A stretch of 64,000 bases of DNA, from assembly GCA_002104895.1 (NCBI GenBank), contig MCFG01000027.1:107501-171500 (forward strand), in the 5' to 3' direction. How positions within the stretch are numbered: position 1 is the first letter of the stretch; each line of letters begins with the position of its first letter. The translations under genes were made by a program, and so were the position numbers. The notes under the pieces were generated by a model that ran no database searches, was not told the origin of the DNA, and saw only the letters and a program-made list of their open reading frames with translations. Of this stretch, positions 13,023 through 25,614 are shown one piece after another. Source of the DNA: Anaeromyces robustus. Taxonomy: Eukaryota > Neocallimastigomycota > Neocallimastigomycetes > Neocallimastigales > Neocallimastigaceae.

Positions 13023-14444
13023 ATGTTCAATAAAATAAAAGAATCATTAAAACATTTTAATATTAAAATGTATATTGCTTTAATGATATTAGCATTCATA
13101 CCAACCATTTATACAACATTAAGAATTTATTTTATTGGTCAATTACCAAGTGAATATTCTTATTCTATTGCTGGTCAATTATCATGGGTAAATTTAATAT
13201 TTGAAATTATTCAAGAAGCTATTATTTTACCATTATTTTATTTCATTGGAGAAGCAATTCATCAAACAAAGGAATTAATTAATAGAATTAAAACTGGACT
13301 TTTAGTTACTTTTATTATTTATACTCTTTTAGCTATTACTATTATAATTTTTATTCATCCTTTATTAAATTGGATGTCAGTTTCTTCGGAATTGAAAACA
13401 GAATCTGCTACTTATATTCGTATTGAAGTGATAGCAAATATTTTTTCTACTATGGTTGATTTTATTTTAGTAGTTTTAATTACTATTAGTAAAGAAAAAT
13501 ATTTATATATTTTTACCTTTTTAAAACTTATTTTATGTTTATTAGTAGATCTCTTTTTAGTATCCAATCTTTCTTGTTCCTTAAATTTAGGAATTAATGG
13601 TATCGGTTATTCTAATATTATTGTAAATGTTGTTTTATGGTTAGTTTCTTTATATATTCTTAAATATGAAGGTTATTCTATTTTCAGTCAAGGAAATCAA
13701 GGAAAAGGTAAAAAGGGAAAAAATTATGATGATGATGATGATGATGATAGTGATGAAAAAATGTCCTTTGGTTGGATGAAATCTTTTGGTCAAAAAGGTT
13801 TAGTTTCAGGATTAGAATCTCTTATAAGAAATTATACTTATATGGCTATGATTAGTAAAATGGTAAATGTAGTTAATGAACAAGGTACTTATTGGGTTGC
13901 CAATAATTTTATTTGGGGTTGGCTTTTAATTCCTATTACTCAATTAGGAGAATTAATTAAAAAGGATTGTGGTACTGGAAATAAGAAATCTGTTAAAAAA
14001 TTATCTTTAAGTTATTTTACTATTACTATTATAGTTTGTATTTTATGGTTAATTTCTATCCCTTTATGGAAACCATTTATGATCCATGTCTTAGATTATA
14101 AAAATGATATTGATACTTTATATACTTTAGTATTAATTTTAATTGGATTTTATATCCTTTATGCTATACAAAATGTTTTTGATTCTACTTTTTATGGTTT
14201 AGGTAAAATTTGGTATATGTTTTTCGAATCGGTGGTTACCAATACTTTATATTATGGTACAGCATATATTTTATATAAAGCTAATATTTGGACACCAACT
14301 CTTAATGGTATTGCTATTTTATTTGGTTGTGGTAATGCTTTTGATAGTATTGTTTCATTTTTAGCTTATCTCTTTTTATTAAAACATGAAAAAATTAATA
14401 TTTTAGATGTTGAAGGAGAAGATGATTTAAGTTTGGATAATTAA
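13023..14444 (+). CDS. MATE-like multidrug/toxin efflux transporter
   Basis: A single-exon membrane protein of 473 residues with about twelve hydrophobic segments in two halves of six, as in MATE cation/drug antiporters. Family-like features include the paired-helix arrangement, YIRIEVIANIFSTM in the first half, and GLESLIRNYTYMAM opening the second half after a cytoplasmic linker. The linker (about residues 225-250) contains KGKKGKNYDDDDDDDSDEK, an acidic run encoded by a GAT microsatellite. The C-terminus is acidic (VEGEDDLSLDN). The protein would export cationic compounds in exchange for H+ or Na+; the substrate cannot be read from sequence. It differs clearly from the second MATE gene 5.4 kb downstream, so this is not a recent duplication. 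The lack of introns would fit bacterial acquisition but does not prove it. Confidence 0.8.
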   Translation: MFNKIKESLKHFNIKMYIALMILAFIPTIYTTLRIYFIGQLPSEYSYSIAGQLSWVNLIFEIIQEAIILPLFYFIGEAIHQTKELINRIKTGLLVTFIIYTLLAITIIIFIHPLLNWMSVSSELKTESATYIRIEVIANIFSTMVDFILVVLITISKEKYLYIFTFLKLILCLLVDLFLVSNLSCSLNLGINGIGYSNIIVNVVLWLVSLYILKYEGYSIFSQGNQGKGKKGKNYDDDDDDDSDEKMSFGWMKSFGQKGLVSGLESLIRNYTYMAMISKMVNVVNEQGTYWVANNFIWGWLLIPITQLGELIKKDCGTGNKKSVKKLSLSYFTITIIVCILWLISIPLWKPFMIHVLDYKNDIDTLYTLVLILIGFYILYAIQNVFDSTFYGLGKIWYMFFESVVTNTLYYGTAYILYKANIWTPTLNGIAILFGCGNAFDSIVSFLAYLFLLKHEKINILDVEGEDDLSLDN

Positions 14445-15149
14445 CAATTAAAAAAAGATTAATTAATTAATTTTTTAAAATCTATTAAAAAAAAAAAAAA
14501 AAAATAAAAATAACAATTTTAAAATAATAATAATAAAAAAAAAGATTAATTAATTAATCTTAAAATAAAAATAAAAAATAAAAAATAAACAGTCAAAATC
14601 ATTAATGATTAAAAAACAAGCAAACAAAAAAAAAAAAGAAAAAATTCAAACTAATTCTTCATTTTGGTTTAGAGGATATGCTAGTTTTTATATTTTTTTT
14701 AATTTTTATATAAAAAAAATAAAGATATATATTATACATAATAAGGAAGAAAAAAATGTAATTTTATATTAAATTTTTTTTATTACTTTTTTGTATATTA
14801 TTTATCATAATTTTGAATATTTCAATTGTCTATTATATAAAAAAAATTTTATTTTTATTTTTATTTATGATTATTTTAAAAAATATATTTAATATATATT
14901 TTCATTATTTTATTATATATATATATATTAGTGTTTAATTTTTTTTAAAGAAACAAGAAAAATTATGAGTTATTTTAAAAAAAAAAAATTCATTTAAATT
15001 TTGTAAAAAAAAAAAAAAAAAAAATTAATATATATAAAAAATTAATAAATATCAATATAATAAATTATTTTTTTTAAAAATATACATATATATATATATA
15101 AATATAGATATGTATTTAATGATTTATTATCAATATTTAATATATAATA
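14445..15149. other. AT-rich spacer
   Basis: It contains poly(A) at about 14486-14502, ATTAATTAATT repeats just after the transporter stop, and a poly(A) run at about 15005-15024. No gene is seen. Confidence 0.6.
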
Positions 15150-15765
15150 ATAAAATAATTATCAAATGGAAACTACTTGAAAACCTTTATTATAAGGTAA
15201 CAATAGATTCAAAGCCTATTGTTTCTTTTAAAAGTTTTTATATCAACAGTAATCATTAAGATTATAAACTCATTAAATTAATTCACATATAACAACTTTA
15301 GTAGGATTTTTATTAAGATATTACCATCAATCGATGATTTGATTTAATCCATATTTGATTGATTTTCCTAAAAAAAAATATGCGTTATTTTTTTTCACAT
15401 AATCATCAAGAGAGAAAGTTGTTGTCTTTAATATATTTATTGTATGTACTAATTCTTTTTTATTTATTTATTTCAATAGGATCATTTTTAACATAAAGAA
15501 TATAATAGAACATAAATTTTATTACTGAAGATAAAAGTATAGAATCTAAATTTATCTACGCTTAATAGATATCAAAAGTAAAAAAAAAAAAAAAATAAAA
15601 AAATTTTTTTTTAATAAAATAATTTATAAAATATTAGAAAAAAAAAAAAAAAACACATTAGGATGAAGCTTTATTGATATTGTTTTCCATGAATATATTT
15701 TTCAAAAATTTTAACATTTGAATTCATCAATCATATACGAGAACTGGGAAATTTAAATAGTTCAA
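15150..15765 (-). pseudogene. Decayed protein-coding remnant, family unknown
   Basis: Minus-strand reading gives several coding-like pieces interrupted by stops and A-runs: SYMIDEF and YSWKTISIKLHPN in the first third, IKFMFYYILYVKNDPIEIN, then HTINILKTTTFSLDDYVKK, then KNPTKVVICELI. Amino-acid complexity is well above the spacer. I do not recognise a domain. It is probably a dead member of a gene family in this genome. Confidence 0.35.
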
Positions 15766-16380
15766 GTACATTTAGAAAAAAAAATTTTTTTATTTTTTTT
15801 ATGTCCAAATCATAAATATCGAAAATTTTTAAAATTTAAAATATTTAAAATTTTAAAAATAAAGTATTTTTTATTAATTAAATAATATATATTATTTTTT
15901 AATTATATAGAGTTTGTAATAATAAAAAAAAGTTTAGATTATTGAAAAATAATTTATTTGAATATATGTTAATATTAAATTATTTAATATATAAAAATAA
16001 AAAGTTTATATATTATATAAATATTATTATTGATCATCCATTTTTTTTAAATTAATTAATTAATTAATTAATCCATTTCAATTATATTTTTCTATTTAGA
16101 ATAAATATTTTAAATATTTTAAATATATTATGATAATATATTATAATGTATTTTATTTTTATAATAAAATAAAATAAAATATCAAAAAATTTAAAGTACT
16201 TAAATATAAAAAAAAAATTTTTTGGATATAAAAACGATTAATTAATTTTAATCTTATACTTTTTTTTATAATTTGAAGTAAAAACAAAAGAAAAGATTAA
16301 AAATTATAAAAAAAAAATTATCAAAATCTTTAAAATTCATATCTTATTTGTATATATTTTAAAAATATATTAAAAAAAAA

Positions 16381-16867
16381 ATGATTGATATAAGTGTTAT
16401 TGATAGAATAATTGATGAAGAAACGAGAAAATATGAAATTATTAATCAAGTAAATGATAATTATAATTATGATTATTCTAATTCTCCTCTTAGTGTAATA
16501 TATTTAGATTTAACTCATCACTCTTATGGAGCATATTCACATAGTTCATATGTATCAAATTTTATAGAGTTTTTATATGTACATGTATTCAATAGAGATA
16601 TTACAATAGAACTTGAATCTAGATTTAATTTAATTCGTATTCCTATGTTATATATGATTTATATAATTAAAAAACTATATATTTCCAAAATTGAAAGAGG
16701 AGGATATTTTTAAAGAAGAATATGCTGAAAGAATTGAAGAATTATTACGAATTTTTATACCAGAATATAATGATAATTATAATGATTATAGTATGTCTAT
16801 CATTTGTTATTTATTAATCTATAATATGATTAGTGAAGATGAATTTGTCAATCAAATAACAATCTAA
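16381..16867 (+). CDS. Small protein of unknown function, frame changes near its middle
   Basis: The ATG at 16381 opens 110 codons (IDRIIDEETRKYEIIN, then NYNYDYSNSPLSVIYLDL). Around 16690 coding character moves to the next frame and continues EEDIFKEEYAERIEELLRI ... ISEDEFVNQITI to a stop at 16865-16867, for about 160 residues in total. Either a one-base-class frameshift has broken the gene or a short unrecognised intron lies in 16630-16700. There is no signal peptide, and no membrane segment is certain. I do not recognise a domain. Poly(A) and AT sequence surround it. Confidence 0.5.
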
Positions 16868-17679
<812 letters not shown>

Positions 17680-17684
17680 CAATA

Positions 17685-18480
17685 TAACATTCCACAGGAA
17701 TAACCAAGGATATCACCGGCTACAACAATATTATATATATATTTATATAGAGCTAATATAGATTTTTAGAATAAATATATCTATTTATATATAATTTAAT
17801 AATAATTATAACTTTTTATGCATCCATATATCCTATATTCAGATATAATATTTTATCAATATGATTATAAGATACATAATTTACATTTATTTTTTTTATT
17901 TGAAGGCATATAAAATACAAAAGTAGTATCTCCATTTTTTAAAGCATTAATCGAGTACCACTTTTTGCTTGAGTTTGTAAATATATAAATTCAGCAATGG
18001 TAATACGATTTGGTTTTAAATAATATTGAAAAAATATTTTTTTTTTTTTGATTATTTTTTGATATAATTCGGTAATTTCTCTTATTTCCGAATAATTTTG
18101 TTTTATTCCTTGATGTTCTAATTGCTATTGGATTCTTAAATGATTATAATAATATTCTATGTATTGACAAAGATAATTATAGGATAAATTATAATCTATC
18201 CAAATAAAAACTCGAGTTTTTCAATCTAATATAACTGAACAACATTCTTTTATACTTTGAATCATAATTTTTTGTCGTACAAAGGTATAAAGATTTAATT
18301 TTTCTGAATCTTTATTTTTTGTCCTACAAAGGTATGAAGATATAATTTTTCTGAATCTTTATTTTTTGTCCTACAAAGGTATGAAGATATAATTTTTCTG
18401 AATCTTAAAAATTTTTTGTCCTACAAAGGTATGAAGATATAATTTTTCTAAATTTAAAAATTTACATTCCATCTAACCAA
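17685..18480 (-). pseudogene. Decayed protein-coding remnant with internal 47-bp repeats
   Basis: The minus strand shows coding-like pieces separated by stops and shifts: LYTFVRQKIMIQSIKECCSV, then VFIWIDYNLSYNYLCQYIEY, then EIREITELYQKI, then LKPNRITIAEFIYLQTQ, then TTFVFYMPSNKK, and near 17690-17725 VVAGDILGYSCGML. They follow each other in the right order for a single gene. I cannot name the family. The 5' part contains four copies of a 47-50 bp unit (listed separately), which expanded after or during decay because 47 is not a multiple of three. Confidence 0.45.
18270..18460. repeat. Tandem 47-50 bp repeat, four copies
   Basis: The unit is recognised by GTCCTACAAAGGTATGAAGA. Copies start at about 18274, 18321, 18368 and 18418, giving periods of 47, 47 and 50 bp. 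The first copy has small differences (GTCGTAC) and the last two are nearly identical. Confidence 0.9.
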
Positions 18481-18829
18481 ATTTACATGTTGTTGAATTA
18501 AATGTACTTAAATTAACAACTATATAATGGTTCTTGATGTTTTAATATATTTATATATATATATTTATTAATATATTACAAAATAAATATAATGTTATTT
18601 TTTAATATATAATGTGGTTCAAGTGAAATTTATATATATATATATATATTAATTCAAATCAAATAATATTAAAAAATCATATTAAAAAGGAATTAAAAAA
18701 GATTAAAATTCATATAGAATAAGAACAGAATAAATTATTGGAAAAAAAAAAAGTTATCCAATTGCCAAAGATTATATATAATAATTTTTATTATTAAGTA
18801 AAACAAATAATAAATAGGTATTAAATTGT

Positions 18830-19240
18830 AAGTGATATTGCTCATTTTTATGAATTGATTGTAGTGAAATAGAAATAGAAACTATTTTATCAGGAATATA
18901 TGTCATAAATTTTGATAATAAAATATAAAAAATGTTTTAATATGATATTTACTTATTAATTTTGTATTGTCAAGAATGAGTAATTGATATACAAAAAAAT
19001 TATTTTATCTAAATATCAGTATAAAGTAAATTTTAAAAACAATTAATACAAATTTATTGATCCTATTATCAATAATTTGTAAAAAATCGACTTATTTTAA
19101 CATAGTATTAATTGTTGTAAAAAAGAAAGAAAATCTATTTGAAAAGGATATTGTTTTTATATTCTTCAAACTTTTAATCCAAGAAAAATCATTAATTTTA
19201 TTGATTATGGTAACGTTCATGTTTTGATAAATTTTTTTAA
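18830..19240 (+). pseudogene. Faint plus-strand coding remnant
   Basis: Two short coding-like pieces occur: DCSEIEIETILSGIYVINFD at about 18856-18915 and GYCFYILQTFNPRKIINFID at about 19148-19210, continuing YGNVHVL. Stops lie between them. The family is not recognised. This may be a dead gene or unrelated chance frames. Confidence 0.25.
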
Positions 19241-19849
19241 AGATTTTCTTTTTTATTCTTTTCTTTCTTTCTTTTTTTTTTTTTTTTTTTTTTGTATAAA
19301 ATAAAATATATATATATATACATATATATATAGAATATTAAGAATAATAAATTTAATAAAATTTTTTAAATTACATAAATTTCATTTTTTTTTTATAAAT
19401 TATAGACTAAATTTAAAATGAAGTTTTTTTTTTATATAATTTATACATTGTAAATAATTCAATTCAATATTATTAGCATTGGAAAAAATATTTCTTTTTT
19501 TTACTTCTTAATAATAATAACATTATTATATTATTTTTCATTTTTTTTTAATTTTTATTTTTATTTTATTTTTTTATTTCTTTTTGTTTAATATAAAAAA
19601 ATAAATATAATTAGAAAATGGTAATAGAATAAATAAATAAATAAGTAAAATAAATAAATATATAAATAAATTAAAATATTATATTAATTTTAATATTAGT
19701 TCTTTTATACACTGAAGGTAATTATTATTTTATAATTTAATTAAATAAATATGATAATCTTTTTTTTTTTTTTTTTTTTTTTTTTAATTCAATTCAATAA
19801 AAAGATATTGAATTAAAATTGAATTAAATTAAATTATTTAATCTATAGT
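19241..19849. other. AT-rich spacer with poly(T) runs
   Basis: Poly(T)/pyrimidine tracts lie at about 19259-19292 and 19760-19785, with TA repeats at about 19310-19330. This is downstream of the minus-strand MATE gene. No gene is seen. Confidence 0.6.
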
Positions 19850-21448
19850 TTATACGATATCTTTATCATCTATTTTTTTATCATCTTCTATTTCTTTATC
19901 TACTTTTTTATCATCTATTTTTTTATCATTTCCCATTTCTTTATTTATTTCTTTATCATTTATCTTTTCATCATCATCTTCTATTTCATTATTTATTTCT
20001 TCATTTATTTCTATTTCAACGTCTTTTTCTTTCTCAGATTCATTTTCAGACTCTTTTTCTTTTTCTTTTTCTTTTTCTTTTTCAGATTCATTTTCTTTAG
20101 TTTTTCCAAGTTTTCTATAAATTGTAAAATACATTGTTAAAAATGATGCAAGTCCTCCAACAGCATTTGATATTGGTTCTGCAATAAATACACCATTAAC
20201 CCCCATTCCAATACGTGGTAATATTAATGTTAATGGTATAACAATAATAGCTTTTCTTAAAAGTGAGAAAAATATAGCTTGTTTTGCTTTACCTAATGCT
20301 TGAAAAGTAGATTGACCTGAAAATTGAAATGACATAAAAATAAATCCAAAGAAATAAGTTCGTATAGCAGGTACACCAGCCCCAAGTAATGCTTCATCAC
20401 TTGAAAACATTTTAAAAAATATTTTTGGAAAAACTACAATTAATATCCATGCAATAGATGTATAAGTCATACCACAAAACATATTAAATTTAATAGCAGA
20501 TTTTACTCTATTATAAAGTTTTGCACCATAATTATATCCTGTAACTGGTTGTGAACCTCCTACAAGTCCACTAATAGGTAACCAAAATATATCACGTATA
20601 GAATTCATGACCGTCATAATACCTACATAAATATCACCACCATAAATTTCTAAAGTTGTATTACATGCTGCTTGTACAAAACAATTGGTACCTTGCATAA
20701 TAAAATTTGATATACCTAATTTACATATATCCCATGATATTTTAGAATCAAAACGTATATTTTCCTTTTTTAATCGTAAAGGAGTATTGGAATTTGTTAA
20801 AAATCTTAATATCCAAATTATGGATACAATTTGACTTAATACAGTAGCAAATGCTGCACCTTTAATACCCCAATTTAAAACAAATATAAAAATAGGATCA
20901 AGTATAAGATTTATTATTGCACCTATAATAGTGGTTAACATTCCAATTTTTGGATATCCTTGTGCTGGTATATAGCCATTAAGTCCTGTATTTAACATTA
21001 CAAAAATTGTACCTGCAAAATATACATAAAGATAATCAGCAGCATAAATATAAGAAGAATCACTTGCACCTAATAAATAAAGAATAGGTTTACAAAAAAT
21101 ATACCCAATTGCAGTTAAAATTATTGAACTTATTATTAATAATACAAATGAATTTCCTAATATACGTTCTGCTTCATCTTTTTTTCCTGCACCATTAGCA
21201 ATTGAAAATAATGGTACTCCACCTAAACCAAAAAGTGCTGCAAAAGCAATAATAAATGAAATTATAGGAAATGTTAATCCAACACCTGTTAATGCTGTAC
21301 TATCATTTTTATCCATATGTCCAATAAAAATTCTATCAACAACATTATATAAAAGTTGAACAAGCTGTGCTAGCATCAATGGTATAGCTTGTGATAAAAT
21401 GATTTTCCATATTTTTCCTTCTGCGAAAGTCTTTTTTTTCTCAACCAT
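19850..21448 (-). CDS. Bacterial-type MATE efflux transporter with low-complexity charged tail
   Basis: A single-exon protein of 532 residues. Residues 1-452 are a complete twelve-helix MATE transporter of the NorM/DinF-like bacterial class: PLMLAQLVQLLYNVVDRIFI, GLTFPII, FGLGGVPLFSIANGAGKKDE, GASDSSY, NTGLNGYIPAQGYPKIGM, GAIINLILDPIFIFV, GIKGAAFATVLSQ, GGSQPVTGYNYGAK, and GMGVNGVFIAEPISN. It would export cationic toxins or drugs using H+ or Na+. Residues 453-532 are a Lys/Glu/Asp/Asn-rich tail with (EK)n and IDDKK repeats; bacterial MATE proteins normally end at the last helix. The lack of introns and close match to Firmicute-style motif wording suggest horizontal acquisition followed by tail growth in the fungus. 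That origin is inference. Confidence 0.92.
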   Translation of the reverse strand: MVEKKKTFAEGKIWKIILSQAIPLMLAQLVQLLYNVVDRIFIGHMDKNDSTALTGVGLTFPIISFIIAFAALFGLGGVPLFSIANGAGKKDEAERILGNSFVLLIISSIILTAIGYIFCKPILYLLGASDSSYIYAADYLYVYFAGTIFVMLNTGLNGYIPAQGYPKIGMLTTIIGAIINLILDPIFIFVLNWGIKGAAFATVLSQIVSIIWILRFLTNSNTPLRLKKENIRFDSKISWDICKLGISNFIMQGTNCFVQAACNTTLEIYGGDIYVGIMTVMNSIRDIFWLPISGLVGGSQPVTGYNYGAKLYNRVKSAIKFNMFCGMTYTSIAWILIVVFPKIFFKMFSSDEALLGAGVPAIRTYFFGFIFMSFQFSGQSTFQALGKAKQAIFFSLLRKAIIVIPLTLILPRIGMGVNGVFIAEPISNAVGGLASFLTMYFTIYRKLGKTKENESEKEKEKEKEKESENESEKEKDVEIEINEEINNEIEDDDEKINDKEINKEMGNDKKIDDKKVDKEIEDDKKIDDKDIV

Positions 21449-22119
21449 TTTCGTATTATTATATTGTATTATTTTATATTATTTTATATTTTTGATGTTT
21501 TTGATTTTAATTATATTTTATTTTATTTTATTTTTTTATTTCTTTAAATCAATTAAAGCTAAAATTAAAATTAAAATTTAATATAAATATATTTTTTTTT
21601 TAAAAAAAATTATAATTGCGTTATATAATTCCTCCCTCTATAACATTTTATTAGATATATATTTTTTTAAAAAATAAATTTACAATTTTATTATTATACT
21701 TATTTTATTAGTATAAAAAAGTATTAGTACATTAGAATTTTTAATGGAATTATTTTTAAAAATCTAATTTCTTTTTTTTTTTTTTTTTTTTTTTTGTATA
21801 TAATATTTTTACTTTTTAATTTTTTTTTTTTAATATATATATCTAAAATCTTTAATACATTACATTACATAAAATATACATCAAAAAAAAATTTATTACA
21901 TTAATGTAGATTTATATTTTAAAACTTTTAAAAAATTCTTTTATCTTTTATATTATTATTATATAATTTTTAATTAAATTACATTTATATATATTTGAAT
22001 TATTAATAACTTTATTTCTTTTGAATATCTTTTATTTTTGATAATATATTAATAAAATAAATAAATAAATCTATAAAAATAAAAAAAAAATGTTATATGT
22101 AATGAAATTTCATTGATAT
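21449..22119. other. AT-rich spacer upstream of the MATE gene
   Basis: It holds the presumed promoter of the minus-strand transporter, with T-runs at about 21770-21795. No recognisable element is seen. Confidence 0.55.
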
Positions 22120-22400
22120 AATTCATATGTCATTCTTAATACTTGTTGGCATACTTAATATAATCTATTCTATTTGAAATGATATACTATCTAATCAGAT
22201 AACTCGAAATCAGGTATAGGAACACATTTACCAAGAAAGATATAGAATATATTTCTATCTATAAATATATTTTATATCTTTTTTTAATAATATCCAAATT
22301 TCAACAAGAAATCATTAGAAAACTCTACTGATATTTCTAAAGTAAAACCCTATTATATTGAGAAAAATCGCTTCAAATTTTGACACATAATGAATATAGA
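22120..22400 (-). pseudogene. Faint minus-strand coding remnant
   Basis: The pieces GKCVPIPDFELSD (about 22195-22235) and VCQQVLRMTYELYQ (about 22120-22160) look coding but lie in frames broken by stops. The family is not recognised. Confidence 0.25.
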
Positions 22401-25400
22401 ATTATTATAAAATATATAATAATAATTATATAATGATTAAACATGTATTATAATTATAATTTTTATAAATTATTATTTATTATAATTATTATTATTTATT
22501 ATAAATTATTATTTATTATAATTATTATTATTTATTATAATTATTATTATTTATTATAATTATTATTATTTATTGTAATTATTATAATTATTATTTATAA
22601 TTTATATAATTTATTTATTATTATAATACTCAAAATTATATTAATATGTTACCCCACAGATAAGAACCAAAAATTTTATTTTTAGTATAGTAATATAAAT
22701 AATTAAAAAGACTTTAAAAAACAAAAATTTCTAAATAAAATTGTGATTAACTATACCAATAAGAAAATACTCTATTTATTTTTTCAAAAATTTATATAAA
22801 ATATAGATTATTCCAAATAAGAAAAGAATATGGCTATTCACAATATTTATATTATAAATTTATTTTGTTTATATTATTTTTATATATCAATTATTATAAT
22901 AAATATTATAAAATATTTATAATAAACAATTAAAAATCAAAAAATATAGAATAATTATCTAACAATATATTATAGCATATTTATCTAAAAATTTTATTAT
23001 GAATTAAAGTTTTAAATTCTTTTTTATTAATTAATTTTACGTAGTACAAGCAAAGCAGAACAAGCAAAAACTGCTTAATGCTAATGCTTTCATAAATAAA
23101 TGAACTTATTATATTTATATATTTTTTTATTTAAAAAAATATATAAATATAGTAAATAATATTACCTTTTTTTGTTTTATTCTTTATAATTATTATTATT
23201 TTATCATTTTTTTAATTTTTAAAATATTTATATAATAATAATATTATTATTATTTACTATTTATTTATAAGTTATTTTTAATATTCATTTTTTTTTTTTT
23301 GTTTTTTTTTTTTTAGAAAAAAATTTTAAATTTTAAAATAAATTTGTGTAACATAAACAATTAATATAATTTAAAGTTAATGTTTTTATTGATATTAATT
23401 AAATTTATTATTATTAAATTAACATAATTTAAATATATATTATTCTATATTTTATAATAATTATATATGAAATTCTATTTTTGTGACTGTAACATGTGGT
23501 AATAATAATAAAATTATTAATAAATAAACTTATTTACTGAGTTACCAATATATTAGTGAATGAATGTATATAATTAAATAATATTTATAATTAAAATAAA
23601 TGAATATTGCAATGAATATATAGATACAATATAATGTATAATTATAATTAAAAACAATGACATAAAAAAAAACATATTATAAAGTGTATTAATAATTAAA
23701 ATATTATATAATTAGAATATATTAAGGATTAACAGTAATATAAAGTAATTTATTTTATTATTTATTATAGTATAATCTAATATATAATAAATATAAATAA
23801 ACATTTTATTTATAAAATATGATAAAATTTGAAAAATGATTTTTAACTCCATTATAAAAAAAAATTAAAATAACAAATGATTTAATAATAATAATAATAA
23901 TTAGTAATAATAATTATAATAATAATAATAATAATAATAATAGTAATTTTTATTATTATTATTATTATAATTTAATAGTTATTAATTTTATGTTATTTGA
24001 TATTATTATACTTAATATTATTTAAATATATTTAATATTTATTATATTATTTTTATATAATTTGTTATATTATGTTACTATGTTTTTTTTAAATTAATAT
24101 TTATAAAAAATATGTGGTGGTATGAGCCTAAGATTTATTTTATAATAATCAAAAGTTCACCATATTTAATATAATTAGCATATTAATATATTTCAATATA
24201 CTCTAAATATATATTTTAAATATATTTTCAATATAATAGAATATGTTATAGTTTTTAATTTAAAATTTCTTTTTATTTTCACAAGATTTTTTATTAACAC
24301 TTTTAGAAATTGTTAGTATATAAATATAAAGAATAGTTCAAAATTTTTTTTTCTAAAAATGAAAATTCATTATTATTTTTATGTCTTAAAAATTAAGATA
24401 TATTTTAATAATATATAATTATTTTTCATATACCCGCATAAAAAAAACATAATAGAAATAAACAATAATAAATAATAATCATTTTAATGGTCATGAAATT
24501 ATAACCATAAAATAAACAAATATAAAAATAAAAATATCTAACAATATTTTTAAAATTTGAAATAAAAACAACTAGAAATAAAAAAAAAAGTTAAAAATAA
24601 AAACAAAAATAAATAACAAAATTAAATCTAATAATAATAATAATAAATTACAATTAGAATTATTCAAATAAACATTTGGTTTAAATTTGAAAAAAGAGAG
24701 AAAAATAAATGATAATTGACAAACACCAAATGTCAATATTGACAAATATAATATAAAAGAAAATATTTATATAATTTCACTAATTTATAAAATTATTATT
24801 AATGTGATCTTTTTTTCATTTTGACATAATAATAACACTAATTATTTATAGTAATTCTATATAAATATTTTAAATATTATAAATATTTATTAAGATATTT
24901 AAGATATATTGTATATCTTCATAATTATTATATATATAATTTATTACCAATATCTCCGATATATAAATAGTACAGTTTAATAAAAAAAAATTATATTATA
25001 TTTAATATATGTTAAATTAAATATTTGCCCCAAAAAGTTATTTTCTTGTGTAATAATAATCAATATAAAAAATTATTTGGTAACTTTAAATATTATAAAT
25101 CAGGAAAATAAGAACAAAAAAAAAATAAAATAAAATAATTTTTTTTATTTGTAACATTTAAATTGACTTTCTTTTTAAATATATAAAAAACAATTTATTA
25201 TTTTTTATATGAATTTTTTTTTTTTTTTTTAAATTTAAAAAAAAAACAAAAACAAAAAAACTATATAGAATATAATAATCAATTTAGAAAAATAAGTTTA
25301 AATTCAAGAAATTTTAATAGTAGTATTTTGTGAAATTATTATATAACAACAATAATAAATTATAAATTTTAATTTTTTGTTTTCATTCAATTAACAATTT

Positions 25401-25614
25401 ACAATTTACATTATTACATTTTCATTTCAAGTAAACAATAAAAAATAAATAATTCAGTAAAAAAAAAACAATTTTATCAAAGAAAGTTTTGAATTATTAA
25501 ATACTTTTAAGAATACTATAGTTATAAATTTCATTTATTTTGTTTTTATTTTAAAAAAAGAAAAAATAATAATCAATATATATATTTTATTTAAACAAAT
25601 AATATTAAATAAAA
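22401..25614. other. AT-rich intergenic desert
   Basis: It contains a 16-18 bp ATTATTATTTATTATA-type tandem array at about 22480-22600, scattered homopolymers, and the perfect 14-bp palindrome TGTCAATATTGACA near 24731-24744 about 0.9 kb upstream of the ankyrin gene. No gene is seen. Confidence 0.6.
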
